DNA of 64,000 nucleotides from Arthrobacter globiformis (GTDB lineage: Bacteria; Actinomycetota; Actinomycetes; Actinomycetales; Micrococcaceae), in the NCBI RefSeq assembly GCF_030818015.1, contig NZ_JAUSZX010000001.1, forward strand, positions 2,232,001-2,296,000, given 5' to 3'. This document shows positions 53,044-61,192 of this stretch, one piece after another. Position 1 is the stretch's first letter. Every line of letters starts with the position of its first letter. Under the pieces are notes generated by a model that made no database searches, was not told the DNA's origin, and saw only the letters and a list, made by a program, of their open reading frames with translations. The position numbers and the translations under genes are program-made.

Positions 53044-53373
53044 CTACGAACCAGAGGACTGCATCGTAGGTTTCCGGCAGGCCCTGAACGGTGGCAGATC
53101 CTCCGGCTCCTGGACGCAGCAGAGGTGGGCGCGCAGAGCCTGCTCGGATGCCCGGGGTTCTGGGACAGGTGCCGGAGCAGCGCCAGACGTATGCCAGGAT
53201 CGAGGTCCGGCTGAGCGAGGATCCCGCCGATCAGCTGCTTGAGCTGAAACTGCAGAAGCCCGCCCGGTCCTGCGAGCCAGGGCCGCCACTGCGGGCGTAG
53301 CGGCGTACCACTGCTGAGGGGCAGCCGTTGGACCGTCCGCGCCAGCAGCGTCGCCGGTCATCTCGACGTCCAC
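53044..53373 (-). pseudogene. Paralogue of the 96-aa NVAWD partner, frameshifted
   Basis: GTG 53373 with RBS AGGAGGTGG; the first frame gives VDVEMTGDAAGADGPTAAPQ. Then homology lies in another frame, LLQFQLKQLIGGILAQPDLD and PGIRLALLRHLSQNPGHPS, and returns for RAHLCCVQEPEDLPPF (compare LLAHLRDIQDPNDLPPY). At least two frame changes. No NVAWD gene is adjacent. Confidence 0.65.
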
Positions 53374-53398
53374 GGGAACCCACCTCCTTTTGTCTGTC

Positions 53399-53560
53399 CT
53401 GACTGGCAGCACTCTCCGCGAGTACTTCCCGAAAAGCACCGACCTGTCCTTCCACGGACCCGGAATCCTGGAAAGCGTCGCCGCGGAACTCAACCGCCGG
53501 CCACGCAAACGACACGGCTACCGAACGCCCGCAGAAGTCCTCACCGAGCTAGTCTCGAAC
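53399..53560 (+). pseudogene. IS30-family transposase C-terminal remnant
   Basis: STLREYFPKSTDLSFHGPGI then LESVAAELNRRPRKRHGYRT and PAEVLTELV. The pattern is the C-terminus of IS30 transposases. No catalytic domain remains. Confidence 0.75.
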
Positions 53561-53654
53561 CCAACAAATAAATCCGGTGTTGCAAGCACCACTTGCATCC
53601 GCCACTCCGTGACTCAATGGTCCGAGGCAACGATGCCCAAGCAGGGAGACAACG

Positions 53655-53914
53655 GTGGTGGCTGGCACGTTCGAAATCATCCAAGATGGCGAGGGGACAC
53701 TCCTTTTTCGGCTGACTGCAGCAGATGGAACAGTCGTGGCCGTCTCACCGAGGTTCACGACTATTAAGGAAGTCGTGGACGGCATTGAGGCTGTGTGTAA
53801 AACGCTGCAGCGGGGTTTGTTGTGGATCGTTCCTCCTGTACCGCTGATCCAGACCAGGGCTGCTCCTCCCGCACTGATAGCCAGTTGCTCGACGAGCCAC
53901 CGTTTTCGATATAG
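53655..53914 (+). pseudogene. DUF1508 (YegP-like) gene with a frameshift
   Basis: GTG 53655 behind AGGGAGAC; AGTFEIIQDGEGTLLFRLTA then ADGTVVAVSPRFTTIKEVVD and GIEAVCK match YegP-type DUF1508. After about 53805 the likely continuation lies in another frame (AGFVVDRSSCTADPDQG), ending at 53914. One base change would restore a protein of about 85 aa. Confidence 0.65.
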
Positions 53915-53999
53915 CCTGACGGGAAACCCAGCCGCCACGTGGCCGGGACGATCCAGCCGGCGGCGATGCTGCAGGTGACGCAATGACTTGGGGGAGTCA

Positions 54000-54473
54000 A
54001 TGACAACAGTTCAGCCTCTCACCGAAAACCGGGTGCCGCTTCCGGAGCCCACAATCCTGTCCCGGACTCCTCCCAAAGCCCGGACCAGGCTCTCGCCGGA
54101 TCTGCTTCTTACCGAGAGCTACTCAGACTTCTCCGTCGACCGCGTAAGTCCGGGAGTAGCCCGGATCATCCTGCGGCCCAACACCCGCATCACCGACGAT
54201 GACTGTATCCGGACAGGTGCAGAACTGCTGGCGCTCACCGGAGGAAAGCCCGGAGCCGTGCTGCTACAGGTCAGCGGCGTCGGCTCCGTCAGTCGGACAG
54301 CAATCAGCCTTTATTGTGAAGCAGCCGCCGTCACGGCGTTCGCCATCCTCGGCAGTACACCGGTCGACCGCGTCATCGCCCACACCCTTCTGCGACTGGC
54401 GCCACCCAAGTGCCCAACCGAATACTTCACGGATGAAGAAGAAGCCCTCATCTGGCTCCGAACCACCCCGTGA
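54000..54473 (+). CDS. STAS/SpoIIAA-like domain protein (unknown)
   Basis: 157 aa from ATG 54000 behind GGGGGAG. After a 40-residue variable start, an alpha/beta domain: PGVARIILRPNTRITDDDCI, GAELLALTGGKPGAVLLQVS, AISLYCEAAAVTAFAILGST, PVDRVIAHTLLRLAPP and YFTDEEEALIWLRT. The last two blocks resemble SpoIIAA/STAS-type and SEC14-like actinobacterial proteins. Regulatory role is an inference. Confidence 0.7.
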   Translation: MTTVQPLTENRVPLPEPTILSRTPPKARTRLSPDLLLTESYSDFSVDRVSPGVARIILRPNTRITDDDCIRTGAELLALTGGKPGAVLLQVSGVGSVSRTAISLYCEAAAVTAFAILGSTPVDRVIAHTLLRLAPPKCPTEYFTDEEEALIWLRTTP

Positions 54474-54651
54474 CCCTCGACGAACTCCCTGATGTGGACT
54501 GGACGTCGGTTCCCAGCACAGCCCGGTACAGAGGACACCACCGCCAACCCGGCATGATCCGAGCGGCATTGAGTATCTCAACCTGAGTCAGGACCACAGA
54601 GACGGCGGCGTGATCCAGAACCACCTCTGCTGGGCATAGGATGCTCGTATC

Positions 54652-54972
54652 ATGGACCGTTCATCCAACCACTCATTGGCCGGATCCGCGGTAGCGACCA
54701 CGGCTTGGCCCGGGCCCGCGGAGCGGATCCTGCAGGTGGCCCTCGAGCTGTTTTCACGCCGGGGGATCCGGGACGTCTGCGTCGATGAACTGATCGCCCT
54801 ATACGGTGTGGCCAAGTCGACCTTCTACCGCCACTTCGGTTCCAAGGACGCAGGACGTCTGCCTTGGTCGGCCCACGTCGCGTCCCTCTGTCCGAGCCCT
54901 GGCCAGCCGCGGGCCGGGCGGGCGCGCATTCCTTCTGCTTGGCCTCATAATCCCCGTGACCGCACCGGCTGA
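54652..54972 (+). pseudogene. TetR-family regulator, truncated after the DNA-binding domain
   Basis: AERILQVALELFSRRGIRDV then CVDELIALYGVAKSTFYRHF GSKDAG: an intact TetR helix-turn-helix. After GSKDAG no TetR ligand-binding domain follows in any frame. Either a remnant or a DNA-binding fragment. Related remnants at 40338 and 55669 share the SRxxIRDVxV core. Confidence 0.7.
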
Positions 54973-55413
54973 CAGTAATAGCAATGACAGTAGTTTTCCC
55001 CAACCCCCGTTAGCCGCCTGACAGCTCCATGCGGCTTTTCCGACCATCGGGCGCGCCGTAACCCGGACTTCTGCCGGCAAGGGGCATGGTTCCCGCCGGG
55101 CCAGGCGCTACAGGGGGGTGCATTTGCCGGGCCCGGCAGACTGGTCGAGGAGTCACCGTTTCGGCCAGTTGTCCGATCCTTTCGCCGTCCCCAAGGAAAT
55201 ACCCGACGAACCCTATGAAGCCAATGCCCCCACACATCAGGTACCCCCACACATCGGCCCTCCACCAGGGTCAATCCGCTCCACGTTTGCCCTACCCGTT
55301 CCTTCCATGACCCCCTCATCTCTCTTTCCCAAACCATTCGTTGGACGTAAGCTGGGCGCGATCCACCCGCCGGTAGTGGCGCCGTGCATGCCAAGCCCAG
55401 GAAGGCAACATCA

Positions 55414-55629
55414 ATGGAGATGGACATCAGAGGGAACTGGGACAGGCTCAGCCCCTCCACGCAGCAATGGCTCACTGAGAACCCAGGATCCGCGATCCTG
55501 CCGCGCACGATCGTCGCCCGTATCTGCAAGGAAATCGACAAACCGGCAGACCGGGACCTGCACGGCGGCTCGCTGTTGTCACAGGAGGACCGTGACTTCA
55601 TTCTGGACAAAGCCCGCCACACCACCTGA
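55414..55629 (+). CDS. Small hypothetical protein (71 aa), paralogue of 40533-40802
   Basis: MEMDIRGNWDRLSPSTQQWL then TENPGSAILPRTIVARICKE and LLSQEDRDFILDKARHTT. AGGAAGG lies eight bases before the ATG. Mostly conservative changes separate the two copies, so both were under selection or duplicated recently. Function unknown. Confidence 0.65.
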   Translation: MEMDIRGNWDRLSPSTQQWLTENPGSAILPRTIVARICKEIDKPADRDLHGGSLLSQEDRDFILDKARHTT

Positions 55630-55668
55630 GCAGGGCCAGAGCACCGCGGACCGAAGACTTCCGTACCG

Positions 55669-55890
55669 TGACCGGTGCGCGGGGCTTGGCACGTCGATCC
55701 GCTGCCGGGCCATCCATCGGGGCCCGGCTTGGTGTTACGGAACATATCCTTAATAGCGCGTACGAACTGTTCTCCCGGGGCAGTATCCGGAATGTGGGCG
55801 TCAAGAGCTGAGCTGTCCGGGCTGGCAAGTCGACCTTCTACCGGCACTTCCCGTCTAAGGACGACCTGGTCCTGGCAGTTGAGGGCACTT
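55669..55890 (+). pseudogene. TetR-family remnant with stop and frame loss
   Basis: VTEHILNSAYELFSRGSIRN then VGVKS and stop; after it, in another frame, KSTFYRHFPSKDDLVLAVEG. The two pieces complement the truncated copy at 40338-40520. Confidence 0.7.
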
Positions 55891-55931
55891 CGGCACCTAG
55901 GTTGGTACGGGGAAGTCGTTCACTACGGGAC

Positions 55932-55957
55932 GTCTCGCAACCCTAGGGATATGAGAC
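55932..55957 (+). repeat. 26-bp dyad recombination-site-like repeat, copy 4
   Basis: Arms GTCTCGCAACCC and GGGATATGAGAC with central TA; followed by GTCTCA as at 25298. Lies next to the TetR remnant, at the outer edge of duplicate block B. Confidence 0.65.
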
Positions 55958-56092
55958 GTCTCAGCCCTTCGCTGAGGGCGGTCGTGACTCCGCTGGTGAG
56001 ATCGCTCTAGGCGTGCCGAGGTAAAACGAACTTGATTTTTCCGGAGTGGTCCGGCGATAGACGGGACCAGTTCATGGTAGAAAGAACAAACC

Positions 56093-56308
56093 ATGAACAC
56101 GGGGGACGTTGTGATGGAGCCGGTTAGATTTATTGATCCGTTTGAGGTTGAGGAACCGGCTTCGGTGGCGCTTGTCCCAAAACCAGCCCCCGCCCCTGGT
56201 CCTCCCGCCGGACCACCGGCGGCCCTTCTCTTTTCTTCCCAGGGCCGTGAACGTGAAGTGCAACGGCTCATCCCCGGGAACGTCCAAGCCGTCCGCAATG
56301 CGCGATGA
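56093..56308 (+). CDS. Possible small protein (71 aa)
   Basis: MNTGDVVMEPVRFIDPFEVE followed by a Pro/Ala-rich stretch and a basic end. No clear ribosome site or family. It ends where the sigma remnant begins. Confidence 0.3.
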   Translation: MNTGDVVMEPVRFIDPFEVEEPASVALVPKPAPAPGPPAGPPAALLFSSQGREREVQRLIPGNVQAVRNAR

Positions 56309-56679
56309 GACTGCGGAGGGCTTCGGGCGCGATGCGCTCAATGTGGGGGAGGTCCGCCGGGATTTTAGAAGGCGGGGGCAGACTGGGTTCCATGGTCCAA
56401 GGGAAATCGAAATGTCCACCCAATGCCGCGAAACCCAACGGGACCGGTTCGGAAGCGGCCGGGCAGGTCGAAGGCTCCTTGAAACGTGACCTGATCGAGG
56501 AAGCGCTGACGAGGCTGGACCGGGAACAGCGTGAGGTACTGGTGGCGCTGCATTATCGCAAGATCCCGGTAAGCGAACTGGCCGTGCACCTGAACATCCC
56601 AACCGACACGGTAAATACCTGTGCGCTCTCCGCGCTGAGGGCCATCCACAAATTCCTCAAGGACAGCCCCCAGCAATAG
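56305..56679 (+). pseudogene. Sigma factor region 4 remnant
   Basis: The second half reads RDLIEEALTRLDREQREVLV then ALHYRKIPVSELAVHLNIPT and DTVNTCALSALRAIHKFL, the sigma-70 region 4 of ECF factors. No region 2 is found upstream; the first half looks unrelated. Confidence 0.65.
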
Positions 56680-56794
56680 CTGGCCGCGGGCATGCAGCTG
56701 GTCAGCTGCTGCTTCGGCTTTGATGGCCCGGACCCTGTAGTTGCTCTTGTCGTGCCCGCCGGGCCCGCTGAACGAGCTGGCGGGCGGACTCCTG

Positions 56795-57546
56795 TCATGA
56801 GCGGACGGGGACCTTCCCGATGACCAGGGTGCCAGCACTACGGCTGCGTCCACGTCCAAGACCCTGTCGGTGATGACCAGGTTGTCCCCTGCGATGACCA
56901 GGACGCTGCCTTGGGCTGCCGCCTGCTCCAGCCATTGGGCATCGTCTGGCTTCATCGGGTCAAGCTGTTCGGAATAGATGGTTTCCCCGCCAATATCCAG
57001 AGTGATAAACCCGGTCCTGGTCGCGGTCAGGCGGCAGCTTGCCGCCACATCGGCTGCCTGTTCCAGGATGGCGGTGTAATCCGGGCTCAGGGCCAACTGG
57101 AAGCCGTGGGAGAGCAGCATCGACACCAGGGCGGAGGTCAGTTCCCCGCCCGGTTCACGGAAGGATACGACCGGGACCAGCGTGTACGCCAGGGCCGGGA
57201 CAACGATCCCGGGATTGCCGGCGCCGGCCGTTTGTGTGAGGACCAGCCGGGCTGCGAGAGGCGTCAGATCCGCCGGTCTCCACGGCGCCGTGTGCACGGT
57301 CAGACCCGGTGCGCTGCAGTGCCGGTGGCAGACGTAGTCACGGAACGTGACGTACTCCGTCCCGTCCGGTGCGGTGCTTTCGGTGATGTCCACGCTCAGT
57401 GACAGCGGTTCGTTGGGCTGCAGCGGGTGCCGGCAAACAGGGCACGTGGTGGCGATGGCTGCGGCCGTGCTCACGTAGTGCGTGGTGTCCCTGCCGTTGA
57501 AGGATTCCAGACGGCTGTCCCAGGCGACATTGCGTGTGACAGGCAT
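56795..57546 (-). CDS. NVAWD-family protein, paralogue 3 (one likely frameshift near the end)
   Basis: ATG 57546: MPVTRNVAWDSRLESFNGRD. CPVC near residue 40 and CHRHC near 76 form the zinc-like pair; the core is VPALAYTLVPVVSFREPGGE, LTSALVSMLLSHGFQLALSP, SVLVIAGDNLVITDRVLDVD. Near 56843 one G seems missing: the next frame supplies GTLVIGKVPVRS and a stop at 56795, as in the paralogues, whereas the open frame runs on through unrelated sequence. Ten bases after the KLEQHQ gene, so probably one operon. Confidence 0.7.
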
Positions 57547-57556
57547 GCGAGCGAGG

Positions 57557-57814
57557 CTACCTGCGTGTCGCACCCCCGGACCCTGCCCACACTTGCCACT
57601 GCCGGGCCGGGGCGTCGTCCGCACCGTTTTCCGGTTCAGCTTTATGCCGGGCGTTCCGCTGGTGCTGTTCAAGTTTCTTTTCGGCGTCCCGGCGCCTGCG
57701 GCCGACGGCCCGCAGTTGCCGGGCGGACAGTGTTCCGTGATTACCTGCGTGCACTGCGCGGGCGTGTCCTGCGCCGCCCGGGGACGGCGCACCCTGCAGC
57801 GGGCTCTCGTTCAT
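57557..57814 (-). CDS. Small basic 'KLEQHQ' protein, complete copy
   Basis: 85 aa: MNESPLQGAPSPGGAGHARA, LSARQLRAVGRRRRDAEKKL, EQHQRNARHKAEPENGADDA. Charged helix in the centre, no membrane segment. Directly upstream of NVAWD paralogue 3. Two truncated copies at 3927 and 50859 suggest mobility by duplication. Function unknown. Confidence 0.6.
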   Translation of the reverse strand: MNESPLQGAPSPGGAGHARAVHAGNHGTLSARQLRAVGRRRRDAEKKLEQHQRNARHKAEPENGADDAPARQWQVWAGSGGATRR

Positions 57815-58111
57815 GCATGGATCCTCCCATAACCCTGGCGAGGGAGAAGGGTGACAGGGGTCCAGGCACCACGGCCCTTGTTTTCCCGTCCCACAAACCC
57901 ATCTGACAGACCCCGGCGGCCTGATTATCGGTAACGGTTGAGACAGTCGCGCGCCTGGCTAGCGGAGAGATCCAGGCCAGCCGATCCGATGGCCTGTACG
58001 GGGCCGGTCCCAGCGGCAGATGCTTGCCCCGGTCGCAGATCCGGGGCTAGCCTGAACCGGGAGTAAGGCTCCAGCAGACGGGCGGAACCTCCCTTTCAAA
58101 GGAAGCAGTCG

Positions 58112-58561
58112 ATGTCGACCATCTCCTATCCACACCTCCCGGCCGGCGCGCATCAGCCGGACGGAGAGGACCTGCAGTGTCCGGAGTGCCACACCGACAG
58201 GCACCTGATCATCCACTCCATCGAGGAATGGACAACCGGTACGCCGGGAAAGGTTGATGTCACTTACACCTGCGCCGCATGCGGTCAGTACTACCGCCAC
58301 CCGGCCACCTTCCCGCAGACCGCCGCGGTGCTGAACCGGCCCGGGCCGCGTCATGCTGCGGAGGTACTGCAGTTCGGATCCGAATACATTCACTGCGGCG
58401 AACCGATGCACGCCGCCGGCTCCGAACTGCGCAGCGTCTACGCCCCGGTGACCACCGAGCAGGTGCGGACAGAGCAGACCTCCCAAGGAGCGCTGGAGGT
58501 CTATCTCCATACACGGGTCCTGCGCTGCGCCTGCGGCTTCCAAATGGAGCTGCCCCAATAA
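58112..58561 (+). CDS. Zinc-ribbon hypothetical protein (149 aa)
   Basis: Two Cys pairs form a ribbon (LQCPECHTDRH and YTCAACGQYYRH) with additional Cys at HCGEPMH and RCACGFQMELPQ. No catalytic domain. Probably a metal-binding nucleic-acid or protein-interaction module. Start ATG 58112 behind AAGGAAGC. First of three plus-strand genes leading to the CBS gene. Confidence 0.65.
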   Translation: MSTISYPHLPAGAHQPDGEDLQCPECHTDRHLIIHSIEEWTTGTPGKVDVTYTCAACGQYYRHPATFPQTAAVLNRPGPRHAAEVLQFGSEYIHCGEPMHAAGSELRSVYAPVTTEQVRTEQTSQGALEVYLHTRVLRCACGFQMELPQ

Positions 58562-58663
58562 GCACCCGACCCGGGTGGCGGTGGCGGACACGCCCATCGG
58601 ACCCGGGCCCAATTCCCGCCAACGTCCGCTTCTGGCAGCCCGCCCCTTCATCAGGAGGAGAGC

Positions 58664-59112
58664 ATGCAAACAGTCGAAGAAACCATTGACGTCGAGGTCC
58701 CGGTGCGCACCGCGTATGACCAGTGGACACAGTTCGAGTCTTTCCCCAATTTCATGTCAGGGGTGGACTCGGTCAGCCAGCTTACCGACCGGACGAATCA
58801 CTGGGTGGTGAACATCGGCGGGGTGAAACGGGAATTCGATACCGAAATCATCGAACAACGCCCCGATGAGCGGATTGCCTGGCGCAGCACCGACGGTGAG
58901 TCGCACGCCGGCGCCGTGGCCTTCACACAGCTAAAGACCGGGATGACACGGTGTGGGTCCGGTTGGAACGGGCACCGGACACCTTCACCGAGAAGGCCGG
59001 GGCCGCGCTGGGGTTCGACAACATGCAGGTCAGGGCGGACCTGGGCCGCTTCAAGGACTTCATCGAAGCCAGAGGCACCGAAACCGGCGCCTGGCGCGGA
59101 GAGGTCTACTAG
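58664..59112 (+). pseudogene. SRPBCC-family gene with one frameshift
   Basis: QTVEETIDVEVPVRTAYDQW then TQFESFPNFMSGVDSVSQL and NIGGVKREFDTEIIEQRPDE are an SRPBCC/polyketide-cyclase-like start. Near 58935 one base seems missing (AAAGACC for AAGGACC type); the next frame continues DDTVWVRLERAPDTFTEKAG, AALGFDNMQVRADLGRFKDF and ends GAWRGEVY. Restored length about 149 aa. Confidence 0.75.
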
Positions 59113-59146
59113 AACCAACCCACCCAACAGGACAGAGGAGCATACG

Positions 59147-59359
59147 ATGACCACCGCACGCGAGATCATGACCGGCGGCGCTGAATGCGTCGGCGAAAAC
59201 GAAACCCTGGAACAGGCTGCACGGAAAATGAAGGACCTGGACGTCGGATCCCTGCCGATCTGCGGGCACCACCTGGTGGGGATGCTCAGCCAGGCCGACA
59301 TCGCCCGGAATTACCCCGAGGACCGCGTCGGGGAACTCGTCGCCTTCATCTCCTACTAA
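59147..59359 (+). CDS. Shortened CBS-domain protein (70 aa)
   Basis: MTTAREIMTGGAECVGENET then LEQAARKMKDLDVGSLPICG and HHLVGMLSQADIARNYPEDR. The first 40 residues match the first CBS motif and the last 30 the end of a second, so one CBS copy is missing in frame (full proteins are about 140 aa). GAGGAG precedes the ATG. Half a Bateman pair, which might still dimerise. Confidence 0.8.
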   Translation: MTTAREIMTGGAECVGENETLEQAARKMKDLDVGSLPICGHHLVGMLSQADIARNYPEDRVGELVAFISY

Positions 59360-59591
59360 CAACCCACTCGACGGCGAGACTCTGAAGGTGATCAGGGGCG
59401 GAAGGGGTTTTTATCGTGTCCCGGCTGGGCGGGCTGTCGAGTGTGTCCAGGTGGGGCATGACGCGTGAGCGATGAAGCAACACCAGGTCCGAAGTTCACG
59501 TCCGCTGCATGGACCGGCAAGGCCACAGCCAGCACCGTGTGGTGCTGACGCCGCAGGCGGCGGACTTCAGGCCCGGAATGAAGGAGGTTCG

Positions 59592-59897
59592 ATGGCAACT
59601 ACTGATTATGATGCCCCTCGCCGAAGCGAGGAGGACGCTGCTTCCGAGTCTTTGGAGGGGCTGGACCCAACACGTGCGGTGACAGCGCAGCCCTCGTCCA
59701 TTGACGTGGATGAAAGCGACACGGCCGAAGGGATCGAACTCCCAGGTGCTGATCTTTCCGGTGAAGAGCTCAATATTGTCGTCGTTCCGGTCAGGGCCGA
59801 TGAGTTTACGTGCGGATCCTGCTTTTTGGTCCATCACCGTTCACAGCTGGCCAGGGAAGCCAACGGCCTGAAGTTCTGCCGGGAATGCGAGGGATAG
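59592..59897 (+). CDS. DUF4193 family protein
   Basis: 101 aa: acidic N-terminal half (DYDAPRRSEEDAASESLEGL) and a C-terminal zinc ribbon ELNIVVVPVRADEFTCGSCF then LVHHRSQL and LKFCRECEG (CxxC...CxxC). The family is actinobacterial and of unknown function. AAGGAGG precedes the ATG. Confidence 0.92.
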   Translation: MATTDYDAPRRSEEDAASESLEGLDPTRAVTAQPSSIDVDESDTAEGIELPGADLSGEELNIVVVPVRADEFTCGSCFLVHHRSQLAREANGLKFCRECEG

Positions 59898-59953
59898 GGG
59901 CGGTAGGGGGAGAGCGGCCACTGGCAGATGAGCCGGAAGTGGTTCCTCTTGTC

Positions 59954-60715
59954 TCAGTGCCCCTCGAAGAGTGGGACGGTGCCGATCACCAGCGTTCCCT
60001 GCCGGGCGGCGCCGTGGATATCGAGGATTGCCTCGGTGATATCCAGGTTGTCTCCGCTGATGACAAGGATGTAGGCCGCGGTGCGTGCTGCCTGGAGCCA
60101 GGGCGCGTCATGGGGATTGTCCGGGTCAAGCTCGAGCTGGTCACGGTAAAGGATTTCCCCATCAATGCTGAACAGTAGGACGCCCTCGGGTGTCACCGTG
60201 AAGCTGCAGCCTGCGGCCACCGGGCCAGCATGGTCCAGGAGGTCGTCGTATTCCGCGCTCATCGCCAGCTGAAAACCATGCGAGAGCAGGAGGGTGACCA
60301 GCGCTGAGGTCCGCTCCCCGCCGTTTTCCCGGAAGGTTACGACGGGGACCAGGGTGTAGGCGAGCACCGGGACCACTCTTATCCGACCGGCACCGGATGC
60401 CTGGGTGAGGATGACCCTCGCGGCCAGAGGGGAGAGCTCTTCGAGATGCCAGGCAACGTGCTTGACGGTCAGTGCCGGCCCGCTGCACCGGCGGTGGCAG
60501 ACGTTGTCGATGAAGGTGAAGTATTCGGTCCCGTCCGGGGCGGTGCTTTGCGTGATGTTCACCAACAAGGAGAGCGGCTCATCGGGCTTCAACGGTTCCC
60601 GGCAGGCGGCGCAGGTCTTGGCCAGGTCCGCTGCCGTGAGCACGTAGTGTGCCGTGTCAGGGCCCTTAAAAGATTCGAGGCGGCCGTCCCAGGCAACATT
60701 GCGTGTGACTGGCAT
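59954..60715 (-). CDS. NVAWD-family protein, paralogue 4 (best-preserved copy)
   Basis: 253 aa from ATG 60715. MPVTRNVAWDGRLESFKGPD, CAAC near 40, FIDNVCHRRCSGP near 76, VPVLAYTLVPVVTFRENGGE, RTSALVTLLLSHGFQLAMSA, AYILVISGDNLDIT and the end GTLVIGTVPLFEGH. No frameshift. This copy is the best reference for the family. Convergent with DUF4193; no partner gene next to it. Confidence 0.75.
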   Translation of the reverse strand: MPVTRNVAWDGRLESFKGPDTAHYVLTAADLAKTCAACREPLKPDEPLSLLVNITQSTAPDGTEYFTFIDNVCHRRCSGPALTVKHVAWHLEELSPLAARVILTQASGAGRIRVVPVLAYTLVPVVTFRENGGERTSALVTLLLSHGFQLAMSAEYDDLLDHAGPVAAGCSFTVTPEGVLLFSIDGEILYRDQLELDPDNPHDAPWLQAARTAAYILVISGDNLDITEAILDIHGAARQGTLVIGTVPLFEGH

Positions 60716-61192
60716 GACAATGAGTCTAGTCACGCCCCCTCCCTCGGACGCGGGAACAGAGGCAAATAGTGCCATGATTCCTGAAGGGACCGGCGGCAGG
60801 GTGAGCATCCCCGTGAGGGTGGCTACTGCCTTGCCGATGCCGCGGTTCTTCGCACCTCACCTGGGCCCGGATGTCAGCTCAAAGGCTTTGGCCCGCTTGC
60901 CCTCCCGGTGGTAGTGCCCGTAGGTTGTGGGATGCGGACGAGGGTGTCCGCCCTGCCGAGGATCAGGATGCCGGCCCGGGCCGCACGGACGACGGTACGG
61001 AGGACAGAGCATCCCGCGGGGCTGAACCGATAGAAACCCGAGCAGATAGAAATTTGATTCGCCGTGGAGGGCCCTCCTTCATATGCCCTTGTCCGTGCGC
61101 CTTCTGACCGGCGTTCCGGCCAACGCAGGGGAGAAGCGTCCACATGTATGAATGCCTCATGATCGGGACTGGTTCTCGTCCTCGAGCTCGAC
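60716..61192. other. Stretch without a recognisable gene
   Basis: Upstream of NVAWD paralogue 4 and downstream of the glycosyltransferase. No family or strong hairpin seen. Confidence 0.35.

Larger units (their letters stand above)
55020..55890 (+). repeat. Inverted duplicate block, copy B (mate at 40335-41345)
   Basis: Plus-strand mate of the block described at 40335-41345. On the minus strand at 55252-55010 the opposite-strand hydrophobic frame MCGGIGFIGFVGYFLGDGER is kept, which resembles the plus-strand frame at 41.1 kb. Confidence 0.7.

Noticed and set aside
54945..55847. 300-aa minus-strand frame across the duplicate block
   Set aside because: Crosses several remnants and is antisense to the 71-aa gene; only the short GGIGFIGFV part recurs in the mate block.
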